A stretch of 64,000 bases of DNA, from NCBI RefSeq assembly GCF_011044495.1, contig NZ_CP049143.1:7626001-7690000 (forward strand). Reading direction: 5' to 3'. The notes under the pieces are model-generated. The model saw only the letters and a list, made by a program, of their open reading frames with translations. It was not told the DNA's origin and did not search any database. Shown piece after piece: positions 43,933 through 54,100 of this stretch (within the stretch, counting starts at the first letter, position 1; every line of letters starts with the position of its first letter). This DNA comes from Roseimicrobium sp. ORNL1. GTDB lineage: Bacteria > Verrucomicrobiota > Verrucomicrobiia > Verrucomicrobiales > Verrucomicrobiaceae. A program made the position numbers and the translations under genes.

Positions 43933-44442
43933 ATGGAACCGGGTCTCCCTCAAGTCATCATTCACACCGACGGTGGCTGCCTCGGCAATCCGGGCGTGGG
44001 AGGCTGGGGCGCCGTGCTGGAGTCCTGCAAGCAGCGCAAGGAAATCAGCGGTGGTGAACCGGCCACGACGAACAATCGCATGGAGCTGCGCGCCGCGATT
44101 GAAGCGCTCAGCCTCTTGAAGAAGCCCTGCGCCGTGGAAATGCACACCGATTCCCAGTATGTCCGCAACGGCATCACGAAGTGGCTGTTTGGGTGGAAGA
44201 AGAACGGCTGGAAGACCGCCAGCAAGGAACCGGTCAAGAACGCGGATCTCTGGCGTGCTTTGGACACCGCCGTCGCGCGGCACACGGTGAAATGGCACTG
44301 GGTCAAAGGTCACGCCGGCAACCGCGACAACGAGCGCTGCGACCAGCTCTGCGGTGATGCCATGGAGGCGATCAAAAATCAGCATACCCGACAGCAGCTC
44401 GCCGCGGCGCTTACTGCGTTCAAGGCTGCGGGGCAGGCGTAG
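43933..44442 (+). CDS. rnhA: Ribonuclease HI
   Basis: This 169-residue enzyme cleaves the RNA strand of RNA-DNA hybrids. The four catalytic acids are all present: Asp13 ([11 protein letters not shown]), Glu51 (NNRMELRAA), Asp73 (HTDSQYV) and Asp137 (NERCDQL), and the catalytic-loop His lies in [12 protein letters not shown]. The basic handle region [20 protein letters not shown], typical of E. coli-type RNase HI, is also kept. Length is usual (about 150-160) with a short Ala-rich extension. It is cytoplasmic. Downstream is an intergenic region with a pair of family A palindromes. Confidence 0.96.
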   Translation: MEPGLPQVIIHTDGGCLGNPGVGGWGAVLESCKQRKEISGGEPATTNNRMELRAAIEALSLLKKPCAVEMHTDSQYVRNGITKWLFGWKKNGWKTASKEPVKNADLWRALDTAVARHTVKWHWVKGHAGNRDNERCDQLCGDAMEAIKNQHTRQQLAAALTAFKAAGQA

Positions 44443-44589
44443 AATATCTGCATCTACCGCGACCTCCGAGTCACCGCATCAGCGCATGCCTTGGATGTGC
44501 AAACATCGAATCCGTAGTGCGAGGACAACGAGTTGCTTGAAGTGATGCATGCGGCAAGAGACCCCATGCACTTCGGGCACGGCATAGGC

Positions 44590-44617
44590 CCAAGGAGTGG
44601 GAACGCCTCGTTCCCAT
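44590..44617 (+). repeat. Family A palindromic unit 6
   Basis: Flank CCAAGGAGT, then stem GGGAACG (44599-44605), loop CCT, stem CGTTCCC (44609-44615). The stem sequence differs from the other family A copies on both sides together, so pairing is kept while the flank is constant. Confidence 0.82.
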
Positions 44618-44715
44618 GGTGAAAGGGTCTTTGGCTTGGATCTGCCGAAGCGCCTATTTAACACACGCGGGTATCGGATGGGCCTGCGGTGTCAACAGAC
44701 GTGGAACCCGCTGAC

Positions 44716-44742
44716 GGGAACGAGGCGTTCCCGATCCTTGGG
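44716..44742 (-). repeat. Family A palindromic unit 7
   Basis: Stem GGGAACG, loop AGG, stem CGTTCCC, then GATCCTTGGG. It is the inverted partner of unit 6, 98 bases away; the similarity extends through the outer AGGCCC/GGGCCT. Confidence 0.82.
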
Positions 44743-44783
44743 CCTGCGGCAGAACGTTGAGGCAGGTTCAACGCGCGCTGGAG

Positions 44784-47700
44784 TTACTTCGCCGTCACAC
44801 CACCTTCTGGCTTTCCATACACCGCCATCTCGTTGAAGGACCAGAAGCAGCCCTTGTCGGAACCGGTTTGCGTAATGCGCACAAAGCGGCTCACGGTTTT
44901 TGGAGGGAAGTTGATCGTGGTCATTGCGGCTCCTTTGCCGGTGACGATGGGCTCGGACCACTTCTCACCATCATCACTCACACGGACTTCATAGCCACGG
45001 GGGTAATCATCCTTGGATGCCAGGGAATCGAGGGCGATGCGCGTCAACAGGTGGGGTTGCTGCATGTCGAATTGGAACCACTGCCCCGGGCGTTGTGGCG
45101 TGCCGGTGGACCAGCGGGACTTCGCGTCACCATCCCAGGCGCGCTTCGTTTCGTTTTCTTTGAGCGAGGCGCTGAAGGCCCATTGAGTCATGGCATCGCG
45201 CGTCACCGCGAGGTACGGCGCGAGCTCCGCCAGCGTGTAGGGCTGGAGCCGTTCCGACTCCGCGCGGATGGTCTTCACCTCGTCAGGAATGATGGTCGGT
45301 GCGTTGTTGCCAAAGCTATTGCGGATATAGGTCACGACTTCAGCGACCCACTGGTCGTCGTTGGCTTTCATCGGCACCATGGCACCGGGATAGGTTTTGC
45401 CATCGACGTCGCCCATGAGGCCATGCAGCACGATGCGCACGAGCGCGTCCGGACTGCCAACTACACGCGGTGAATTGGCGAGTGGAGGAGCGAGGTGCAG
45501 ACCGTCTGACGTCACCACGCCTTTGCCATCGGCGCCATGGCAGGCGAAGCAGAGCTGGTTGTAGTGCTCGCTCCCTTTGCGCATGAGCGCCATGCCCACC
45601 GGATCGATTTTCACCGAGATGCCACTGGGTTTTTCTGGGTCGAACTGCAGACTCTGCCGCGCCGAGGCGCTGATGATTTCATTCCAGGGATGAGCCGTGG
45701 CAGCGGCCTGGATGGCGGTGTGCCCACCCTTCTTGGGTACGTAGCGCAGAGAGTTCACCGCCTGCACGACCACATCCGGCGATGGGTCCTTGAGCAGTGG
45801 CTCCATCTTGGCCATCACTTCCGTGTCGGTCTTTTGCAGGAAGGTTTCACTGATGCGTATGGCAGCCGCACGCACACGTTCATCCTTGTCGCGGAAGGCG
45901 TCGATGAGCAGTTGGCGATCCGTGGCACCGAGACCATCCAGCGTCCACAGCGCGTGCATGCGGCCAAGCGGCGCCTCGCCCTTGCGCACGAGTGCGGTGA
46001 GTGCCGGGACCACGCTCTTGTCACCCTTGAGCACGAGGAGCTTTTGCGCGGTGTCGCGCCACCAGCCATTGGCATGGGAGAGGTGTTTCACCAGTTCTGC
46101 GGGAGTTTCCTGCAGCATGCGTGGTTGGGCGCCCGGCTTGAAATCCTTGTGCACCAGGCGGTAGATGCGGCCGTGGCCGACATACTTGTCGTAGCCTTCG
46201 TTGGTGATGGTGTCGTGGAGATAACCACCCGGTGGTACCCAGGCGCTCTCCTGAATCACCCCATGGTGCATGTCCACGATGTAGAGGCAGCCATCAGGGC
46301 CAGTCGCGGTCCACACGGGACGGAATGCCATGTCCGTAGAGGTGATGAATTCGGTGCCGGGTGTGGCGTTGGAGAGAACACGCTTGCCTTCGACATTGTT
46401 CACCTTCGCGCGGCGGATGAGGCGGCCCACGGGCTCTGGCAGGAGGTAGGCGCCCTGCATTTCCTTCGGCAGACGATCGCCGCGGTAGATGGATTGACCG
46501 CAGCAGGCGCTGAAGTGATTCAGCGTGCCCTTGATGTTGTGAATGCGATTGAGCCCGCTTTGAGTATCGAGCGTTTGCACTCCGGGGAAGGTCTCCGCGA
46601 ATCCCGGTTCGGTCTCATCCGGGAAGCTCAGGCTGCCGTAGGTGGGAATCTGTTGGAAGCCGAAGGCGGGATTCTCACCACCTGCGGCAGAGCAGAAGAA
46701 GCGACCTTGATCATCCATGGCCAGGCCCCACTGCGAGGTGCGGCCGAAGATTTGCACAGGCTCCATGCTCATCCCCTTGCCAGTGACGCGGAAGCTGCGG
46801 GCGAGATTGCCGCTGTAGAGGTGGTTGTCGATGCCCCACTGGAGAGCGGTGTCCTGGTGCTCCAGGTTGTTCTTGGTCGGCTCTCCGTTGTAGAAGTCCT
46901 TCTTCTCGTCCGCGATGCCATCGCCATTGGAGTCCTGATACGTGACGAACTTCCCGGTGTAGGTTTCAGCGATGACGACGCGGTTATCCAAAGGCAGGAC
47001 CATGCGCGGCAGCACGAGGTTGTCTGCAAAGATGGTGGTCTTATCCAGGATGCCATCGCCATTGCTATCGGTGAGTCGGGATACGCGTGAGTGCGGTTCG
47101 TCTTCACCCGTGGCCTTCACATCGTGCATGTAGGTGCGCATCTCAGCGACGTACATGTGCCCATCACCATCCCACGTGCAGAGCACGGGATGCACAACGG
47201 TGGGCTCAGCGGCGACGAGCTCAAGGCGATAACCCTCCGGCACGTGGATGCGATCCATCGCTTCCTTCGTGGTGAGATCCATCCGCATCGGTTCCTTGGG
47301 AATACCACCGGGGAAGCGGCGACTCGTGCGATCGTCCGTGGGGAAATCCCCCGGGATGGTGGTCTTGCATTGGCCAGTGACGAGCCACTCTATGGAGCGT
47401 AGGAACGTGGTCTGAAACCCGACACAGGCCAGTGGGCCTGAGTTCTCGCCCACGTGACCCATCACATTGGTCACCACCTTTCCTTTGCCATAAGGCACCC
47501 ACCAGAGCACCGGCTCATGCTTGCCGGTGCCTTGATACTTCGTATCATCGAAGGCACTGAGCAGGATGTTCACATTCTCCGCAGGGCCGCGCTGGCCGTG
47601 ATAGAGCTCATCCTTCACATGCTTCCACAAACGTGGCATGCCGGCGGTGATTGGATGTTTGTCATTGCGCACAGTGACCTGCCAGTCCCACTGCTTGCCA

Positions 47701-48269
47701 TGTCCGGAGGAGCGCCCTTTGCCAGCAGGCTCACGCACCACGGTACCGTCGTCTTCAAGATAGAGACTGGCTCCGTAGATGGTGTGGCGCCAGAGCAGGC
47801 CCACCATTTTTTCATATTCCGTCCATCCGGTGAAGCTGTTGTTGGCGGCGTGGACAAGTGCCACCGAGCCACCTTCAGCCACATATTTCTCGAAGGCCGT
47901 CTTCACCCGCTGCGGCCACATCTCGCCGTTGTAGTCGAGCACGATGCACTGGTACTTCTGGAACTGCGGATCCCACGCGTCCCATTCCGAGGCGGGCGCC
48001 CCTTTCGCAGGAGTGTTGGATTCCTCCGCGACAAAGCCCGGCTGGCCGTTGAGCAAGGTCAGCAGGAACTCATTGCCGATCTCCCAGTTGTGATTGTTCT
48101 GTCCTCCAATCACCAGTACTGAAGTGGCATCCTTCGACTTCGCCACCGTCGGCGCTGGTGATGATGCAGGAGACGTCTTCTGCGCCAGCAAGGCGTGGGA
48201 GGTAAAGGAGAGGGTCAGCAGGAGCGCACCCAGACGGAGACCAGACTTCAACAACGAGCGCTTGATCAC
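44784..48269 (-). CDS. Secreted ThuA, dehydrogenase-propeller, HEAT, cytochrome c and discoidin protein
   Basis: A 1161-residue exported protein of the PVC haem-binding family. Domains in order: ThuA-like (about 45-290, VLVIGGQNNHNWEIGN); membrane-bound-dehydrogenase propeller (about 330-700, GYRLELVAAEPTVVHP); HEAT repeats (about 730-870); cytochrome c with CFACHG (coded near 45535-45555); and a C-terminal F5/8C-like domain with SRWSTGTPQRPGQWFQFDM. It probably oxidises a sugar or polyol and passes electrons to its own haem. A GTG at 48269 is chosen since it directly precedes the signal peptide (IKRSLLKSGLRLGALLLTL); an ATG at 48389 would add 40 residues of low complexity. It is the haem-bearing counterpart of the 1509-residue protein. 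Confidence 0.86.
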   Translation of the reverse strand: MIKRSLLKSGLRLGALLLTLSFTSHALLAQKTSPASSPAPTVAKSKDATSVLVIGGQNNHNWEIGNEFLLTLLNGQPGFVAEESNTPAKGAPASEWDAWDPQFQKYQCIVLDYNGEMWPQRVKTAFEKYVAEGGSVALVHAANNSFTGWTEYEKMVGLLWRHTIYGASLYLEDDGTVVREPAGKGRSSGHGKQWDWQVTVRNDKHPITAGMPRLWKHVKDELYHGQRGPAENVNILLSAFDDTKYQGTGKHEPVLWWVPYGKGKVVTNVMGHVGENSGPLACVGFQTTFLRSIEWLVTGQCKTTIPGDFPTDDRTSRRFPGGIPKEPMRMDLTTKEAMDRIHVPEGYRLELVAAEPTVVHPVLCTWDGDGHMYVAEMRTYMHDVKATGEDEPHSRVSRLTDSNGDGILDKTTIFADNLVLPRMVLPLDNRVVIAETYTGKFVTYQDSNGDGIADEKKDFYNGEPTKNNLEHQDTALQWGIDNHLYSGNLARSFRVTGKGMSMEPVQIFGRTSQWGLAMDDQGRFFCSAAGGENPAFGFQQIPTYGSLSFPDETEPGFAETFPGVQTLDTQSGLNRIHNIKGTLNHFSACCGQSIYRGDRLPKEMQGAYLLPEPVGRLIRRAKVNNVEGKRVLSNATPGTEFITSTDMAFRPVWTATGPDGCLYIVDMHHGVIQESAWVPPGGYLHDTITNEGYDKYVGHGRIYRLVHKDFKPGAQPRMLQETPAELVKHLSHANGWWRDTAQKLLVLKGDKSVVPALTALVRKGEAPLGRMHALWTLDGLGATDRQLLIDAFRDKDERVRAAAIRISETFLQKTDTEVMAKMEPLLKDPSPDVVVQAVNSLRYVPKKGGHTAIQAAATAHPWNEIISASARQSLQFDPEKPSGISVKIDPVGMALMRKGSEHYNQLCFACHGADGKGVVTSDGLHLAPPLANSPRVVGSPDALVRIVLHGLMGDVDGKTYPGAMVPMKANDDQWVAEVVTYIRNSFGNNAPTIIPDEVKTIRAESERLQPYTLAELAPYLAVTRDAMTQWAFSASLKENETKRAWDGDAKSRWSTGTPQRPGQWFQFDMQQPHLLTRIALDSLASKDDYPRGYEVRVSDDGEKWSEPIVTGKGAAMTTINFPPKTVSRFVRITQTGSDKGCFWSFNEMAVYGKPEGGVTAK

Positions 48270-48466
48270 GGAGATGATGAACAGTGATGGAACAGAGGTG
48301 GAGTAAGCCCGGGCACCACCTTCTCGCGACTTGGGGGGCTTTCCGTGAGACAGTGATGCTCCGGGCTTCGCCGACAAAGTTGGATGCATTCCGTCAGGCC
48401 GTCATCTTCTGCCGTATCCCCGAAAGCGGGGAGGCGGGCGTGAGGGCGAGTTGCTCGTTTTAGAGC

Positions 48467-49096
48467 TCAGGAAAAATGCTTCGCCACCGCTTCGGTGCGG
48501 TTCTTCACCCGCAGCTTGGCGCAGATGTTTTTGACATAGGTGCGCACCGTTTCGGTGCCAATGCCCAGCTTGTCGGCAATCTCCTTGTAGATATATCCTG
48601 AGGCCAGCAGTTCGATCACTTCGCTCTCGCGCGGTGAGAGCTTTTCCGTCTCCTGTGCCGGTTTCGCGGGGCCGTGAAAGTACTGCACCACTCTTCGCGC
48701 AATGTGTGCCGAGAACTGCGCACCACCGGAATGCACATCCCGTATCGCCTCGAACAATTTCTCCGGCGCACTCGACTTCACCAGATAGCCACTCGCGCCC
48801 GCCTTGAGCGCGCGGAAGATGCGCTCCGCGTCCTCATAGACAGTGAGCATGATGAACTCCAGATCCGGCAGACTTTTCTTGAGCACAGCCACGCAATCAA
48901 TGCCGGACATCCCGGGCAACTGGATGTCCATCAGCACCACGTCGGGAGGATTGGTGGGGATCAGTCGCACCGCTTCTTCGCCCGAGTTCACCGCGTACAA
49001 ACACTCGATGTCGTGGGCGCTTTTGAGCACCAGCAGGAGTTGCTCGCGCAGTCCTGGATCATCTTCGACAATCACGACCGTCTTCTTTTGTTTCAT
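48467..49096 (-). CDS. NarL/FixJ-family response regulator
   Basis: A 209-residue two-component regulator. The receiver domain (about 5-120) has the acidic pair Glu11/Asp12, phosphoacceptor Asp57 in VLMDIQLPGMSG and a conserved Lys in YLVKSSAPEK. The C-terminal LuxR-type helix-turn-helix (about 148-205) reads LSPRESEVIELLASGYIYKE and ETVRTYVKNICAKL. The gene begins four bases after the stop of the histidine kinase gene, so the two are one operon and a cognate pair. It lies downstream of the large ThuA/cytochrome gene on the same strand, separated by about 200 bases; target genes are unknown. Confidence 0.93.
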   Translation of the reverse strand: MKQKKTVVIVEDDPGLREQLLLVLKSAHDIECLYAVNSGEEAVRLIPTNPPDVVLMDIQLPGMSGIDCVAVLKKSLPDLEFIMLTVYEDAERIFRALKAGASGYLVKSSAPEKLFEAIRDVHSGGAQFSAHIARRVVQYFHGPAKPAQETEKLSPRESEVIELLASGYIYKEIADKLGIGTETVRTYVKNICAKLRVKNRTEAVAKHFS

Positions 49097-49100
49097 CAGC

Positions 49101-50846
49101 TTACGTCGCGGGAGAAGAGAATGCTCGCCTGGAAGGCGCAGAGGGGATGGGGACTTCGAATCGGACGGTGGTGCCGTCGCCAGGTGTGCTTTGGAAGGAA
49201 ACGGTGCCGCCCAGTGTTTTCATGCGACGGGTCATGTTCTCGAGCCCGTTGCCTGGAGCCACCGTCTGGGAATCAAAACCGCGTCCATTATCGGTGACCA
49301 GGATGGTGAGGCGCGGATCGGTGAACTCCATGCGCACGGTGATCTCCGTCGCTGCGGCATGCTTGATGGCGTTGTGCAGCGCTTCCTTCACAGTCAGGGT
49401 AACATTGTGTCGCACTTCGCTGGAGACGGGGCGCTCACCGGGCACTTCACAGGAGTGAATGCGGCAGCGGATCTGAGCGGTATCGCAGAAGGTCTGCGTC
49501 AGCTGGCAGAGATAGTTCACCAGCGCTTCCAGGTGATCATGCTCGGGATTCACCGTCCACACGGTTTGATAGAGCGCGGTCACCAGTTCACGTGCCATGC
49601 CGGATATGCGCTGGAAGCTCTCCCGTGAAGCAGCGCTCTGCGGTTCATTCTCCGCGAGGCCACTCATCAGAGAGATGTGGGTCAATCGTGCTCCGAGATC
49701 ATCATGCAAGTCGCGCGCGATGCGCAGGCGTTCCTGCTCCACCAGGCGCTCCTGTTCGAGGCGTGCGAGATGCTGGTGAATGCGCCGCCGGATGACCGCG
49801 CGGCACACCAGCCAGAGTAACAGGCCGCCAAGGATCAAGACGGCGACCCAGAACCACGCGCTTTTCCAAAATGGCTGCAACACGACGAAGAAAAGCTGAC
49901 GGGGTGCCGTGAGTGACTTGCCAGTAGCATCCAATTCCTCACTCCAGAAGGTGTACGTGCCGGGATTCAGGTGGCCGTAATTCACATCGAAGCGATTGCC
50001 CATGCCGATGTCATACATCTCCGACCATTCCACGGTGAGCATCTCGCCGGGCTCCACGCGCGGCGCTCCGGCCCGCAGCAGATTCCACTCCGCATGCGCG
50101 CCGGGATCGTCATCCAGGATGCAGAAGGCCTCGCCCTCGCTCGCGGATACCACCTTGGCCATGGAGGGGCGGGTGCCGCTGCGTCCCCAGCCCTGCGTGA
50201 TGGAAGCCTGCTCTCCAACGCTGGAGCCTGAGCTGGTTTGATAGACAAGGTGCGTGCCCGAGGGCGAAGCGCCCGTGACTTTCAGCGCTCGTACCGCGTA
50301 GATCCCCATGGCCGTGGGTGGGCCGGAGGAGGAAATCGCGACGGTCACCGATGTAGCGCCGGGAGGCACTCGCACGGTTTCACTTCGTGGGGTGAAGGTG
50401 GAGGACTCTACCTCGCCGCGCCACCCCGCACTGATGCCGTCCACGGGAAAGAGCCGTTGCCACACCTGGTCTCCTGCAGAGTCGGCAAACCGCACCATGA
50501 GGCCCATCTCACTTCCAATCTGGCGCCAGTCTTCATCCACTCCGTCCAGTTTGAAACGCATGCGCCTGCATCCCTCTGGATCTTGCTGGGCAGATTTGCC
50601 AAGCCGGAAACTGACAGCCTTGGGGAGCGCGGGGACGCGGTTGCCGCCTTGAGAGGTGGAGAAAGGCTTGCCGTCCACCAGCATCTCCACGGGTGCGGGT
50701 GCAGTCGGCGTGGACGGAGTCGAGTCCGCGCCCGGCAGAGCGACAGTCCACCCGCTCCACAGCAGCGGTGCCACCAGCCAGCACCATGCCTGACGCCCGA
50801 ATGGCGTGAGTGACGAAACGGATGCCGGAGGCGGAAGCGAAAGCAC
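49101..50846 (-). CDS. NarL-type sensor histidine kinase (HisKA_3) with periplasmic sensor
   Basis: A 581-residue membrane kinase. N-terminal signal or anchor about 20-40, then a periplasmic beta-rich region (about 50-320) ending in GHLNPGTYTFWSEELDATG, which resembles the Y_Y_Y domain that closes propeller sensors. However, there is no propeller, which is unusual. A membrane helix follows (about 330-352, AWFWVAVLILGGLLLWLVC). The HisKA_3 dimerisation helix carries the phospho-His in ARDLHDDLGARLTHISLM (near residue 379), and the HATPase domain shows EALHNAIKHA and TDNGRGFD. It phosphorylates the adjacent NarL-type regulator. The upstream 262-base gap (50847-51108) is divergent with the PSCyt gene and shows no clear structure. 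Confidence 0.9.
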   Translation of the reverse strand: MLSLPPPASVSSLTPFGRQAWCWLVAPLLWSGWTVALPGADSTPSTPTAPAPVEMLVDGKPFSTSQGGNRVPALPKAVSFRLGKSAQQDPEGCRRMRFKLDGVDEDWRQIGSEMGLMVRFADSAGDQVWQRLFPVDGISAGWRGEVESSTFTPRSETVRVPPGATSVTVAISSSGPPTAMGIYAVRALKVTGASPSGTHLVYQTSSGSSVGEQASITQGWGRSGTRPSMAKVVSASEGEAFCILDDDPGAHAEWNLLRAGAPRVEPGEMLTVEWSEMYDIGMGNRFDVNYGHLNPGTYTFWSEELDATGKSLTAPRQLFFVVLQPFWKSAWFWVAVLILGGLLLWLVCRAVIRRRIHQHLARLEQERLVEQERLRIARDLHDDLGARLTHISLMSGLAENEPQSAASRESFQRISGMARELVTALYQTVWTVNPEHDHLEALVNYLCQLTQTFCDTAQIRCRIHSCEVPGERPVSSEVRHNVTLTVKEALHNAIKHAAATEITVRMEFTDPRLTILVTDNGRGFDSQTVAPGNGLENMTRRMKTLGGTVSFQSTPGDGTTVRFEVPIPSAPSRRAFSSPAT

Positions 50847-51108
50847 AGGAAAAGCTAACGCACGTGCAAACCGGTGTCACTTCCCATGGTGATGGCGCCA
50901 AGCGGAGCGGGATGGTTGCCACACCGACCCCCCATTCGGGGGATGGAATTCCATGCCCGGAAAATGTTAAAAAGTTGAGGGTCGCTGTCCGAAAAGCGCC
51001 AGCCGCCGCCTTTGGGTCCCGTACCCCGTATCCTCCTTTGAGAGAACGCGATCTCACTGGGGGATATGAGTACAGGCTAGCTACCGCGCTTGATTTTGCA
51101 CCGTCCCC

Positions 51109-54100
51109 ATGAAGTCACTCCTTTTGCCGATTCTCTGCTTCACCGCCGGTTCCGCGTTTGCTGCGGGCGTCGATGGGGAGGCAGACGCCCGGCGTGCCGC
51201 CCTGAAGTTCTTTGAGAATGAGGTCCGGCCGGTGCTGGTGAGCCGGTGCTTTGAATGCCATGCGGAGAAGAAGCAGAAGGGTGGCCTGCGCGTGGATAGC
51301 CTGGGATACCTGACCACGGGTGGGGAATCGGGCACAGCCCTGGTACCGGGAAATCCTGGCAAATCCCTCCTGATTCAGGTGGTCCGCCATGAGGTGGAGG
51401 ACCTGAAGATGCCGCCCAAGGAGAAGCTCACGGACAAGGAGATTGCCGTGCTGGAACAGTGGGTGAAGCTCGGCGCTCCTTGGCCGGACAGTGAGAAGTC
51501 GGAGGCTCTGACCGAGGCGCGGGACAAGTACGGATTCACCGAGGCGAACCGGAAGTACTGGGCCTTCCAACCAGTTTCCAATCCCAAGCCGCCTGTGGTC
51601 AAAGGCACGTGGGCCCGGACGGACATCGACCGGTTCATTGCCAAGAAGCATGAGGAACTGGGCCTTACGCCAGCGCCCGAGGCAAGCCGACAGGAGCTGG
51701 TGCGCCGTCTTTACTTCAACCTGCATGGCCTGCCACCCACACGCGAGCAGGCGGATGCGTTTGTAAACAGCAAGGACCCCCAGGCTTATGAAAAGCTGGT
51801 GGATGAATTGCTCGCCAGCCCCCGCTACGGCGAGCGCTGGGCTCAGCATTGGCTGGACCTCACGCGCTATGCGGAAAGCGACGGTTACAATCAAGATGCC
51901 TTGCGCCCCGCTGCCTGGACGTACCGCGACTATGTCATCAAGAGCCTCAACGCGGACAAGCCCTATGACCAGTTCGTGCGCGAGCAGCTCGCCGGAGATG
52001 AAATGGATCTGAAGAATCCAGAAGTGCTCGTCGCCACCTCCTATCTTCGCGCGCCCATCTATGAGTACAACCAGCGCGATGCGCGTGGGCAGTATGAAGT
52101 CATCCTCACCGACATGACGGACAATGCCGGGGAACTGTTCCTCGGCCTCAGTATGGGGTGTGCCCGCTGCCATGACCACAAGTTCGACCCCATCCTCCAG
52201 GAGGACTACTACCGGCTCCGTGCCTTCTTCTCCCCCGTGCGCTGGCGCGATGACATGAAGCTCGCGACAGACGCGCAGAAGGAAGAATACGCCAAGGCGC
52301 TGGCGAAGTGGGAGGCTGCCACGGCAGACATCCGCTCGCAGATCGATGCGATCATCGAGCCGATGATCCAGAAGAACATCGACAACGCCTACAAGCGTTT
52401 CCAGGCGGACATTCGCGCCATGGTGGACAAGAAGCCGGAAGAGCGCGAGCCGCAGGACTGGCAGTTCTCCTATTTCTGCGAGCGGCAGATGGCCTATGAA
52501 CGCGAGCGTTTCGATGCACTCAAGTCCATCAAGAAGCCTGAGGAGAAGGAGCGCTATCTCGCACTCGTGAAGGAGCTGGAGAAGTTCAACGACATCAAGC
52601 CTGCACCGCTGGTCGATGCCTTCGTCGCGACGGATGCTTCGGCAAAAGGGCCACCGAATCTGCTGAAGACGCGCAAGGGTGAGAAGGACGTGCCGCCCGG
52701 CTTCCTCACGCTCGTCGAGCCGGAAGTCCCGACCATCCAGCCCATGGCAAACTCCACGGGCCGCAGGACCGCGCTGGCGAACTGGATTGTCCGGCCGGAG
52801 AACCAGCTCTCCACCCGGGTGATCACGAATCGTGTGTGGCACTACTTGTTTGGCAGAGGGCTGGTGGCCACACCCAATGACTTCGGCAAGCTCGGGGAAG
52901 TTCCCTCGCATCCCGAGTTGCTGGACTACCTGACGCAGCGCTTCCTCAAGGGAGGATGGAGCCTCAAGAAACTGCAGCGGGAAATCCTGCTCTCCGCCAC
53001 GTACAAGCAGACGGCCCACCGCGCCGTACCGGATGTGGCGGCGAAGATTGACCCGGCGAACAAGTACCTGTGGCGCTTCAACCCACGCCGGCTGGATGCC
53101 GAGCAGGCCCGCGATGCGATGCTGGCTGCGAGTGGTGAGCTGGACCTTCAGGGAGGCGGCCCCTCCACAGATGGCAATGGCCTGCGCCGATCCATCTACA
53201 CCATCAAGAAGCGCAACAATCAAACCGAACTCCTGCGCAGCCTCGATGCGCCGGCGGGCTTCGCCAGCACCTCGGAGCGCCAGAGCACCACCACGCCCAC
53301 CCAGGCACTGCTCATGGTGAATGGTGACTGGACATTGGCCCGCGCCAAGAAGCTGGCGAGCCGTGTCTCTTCCATTGAAGACGTGTGGCAGTACGCCCTG
53401 GGACGTGCTCCTTCGGCCAAGGAGATTCGGCTGGCGGAAGGATTCATCGACAAGCGCATGTCTGAACAGGAAGTGCCCCCTGCGCCAACACCTGAGGAAC
53501 TGGCCAATGCGAGCCAGTTCAAGGAGAACACTCCCCAAGAGAGACTCGTGGCCAGCACGGATGAGAAGGAGGGAGATGAGTTCACCGTGGAAGCAGTCGT
53601 GAAGCTCGACAGCATCGATGCGGCAGCCTCCGTGAGGACCATTGCCTCCCGCTGGAACAATGGGCACGATGGCGTGGAGGACTTCGGCTGGAGCATCGGC
53701 GTTACGGGAGAGAAGTCGCGGTTCAAGCCACGCAATCTTATCATCCAGCTCGTGGGTGAGGATGAGAATCGCAACCTCGCGTATGAGCCCATCGCCTCCG
53801 ACCTGAGACTGGAACTCGGTGTGACGTACCATGTGGCGGTGGATGTCTCGTGCACCACCCACACCGTCACCTTCCGCGTGAAGCAAGTGGGCAAGCCAAA
53901 TGCGCCCGAGCTCACTTCGGTGGTGCCTCATGCCGTGCGCTCAGGCCTGGGCAAGGGGGATTCCGATCTGGTGATTGGTGGTGTGGCGAAGCGTGCGCCT
54001 TCTCACCAGTGGGATGGCCGCATTGAGAGCGCCCGCGTGGTACGCGGACACCTTCCCGAAGCGGCGCTGAACCCTGATGCGGATCAGTGGGCCGTGCCTG

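Larger units (their letters stand above)
44443..44783. other. 341-base convergent gap with a family A palindrome pair
   Basis: The rnhA and ThuA/cytochrome genes converge here. The only structures seen are the two family A units (44590 and 44716). The 147 bases after rnhA and the 41 bases before the next stop show no gene and no T-tailed terminator. Confidence 0.7.

Noticed and set aside
45537-47090. 517-codon plus-strand frame opposite the ThuA/cytochrome gene
   Set aside because: Antisense shadow; the minus strand holds the CxxCH and propeller motifs.
51115-53931. 938-codon open frame on the minus strand opposite the large PSCyt gene
   Set aside because: Antisense shadow of a high-GC gene. 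The opposite strand encodes recognised domains and a signal peptide, while this translation shows no domain and an unnatural composition.
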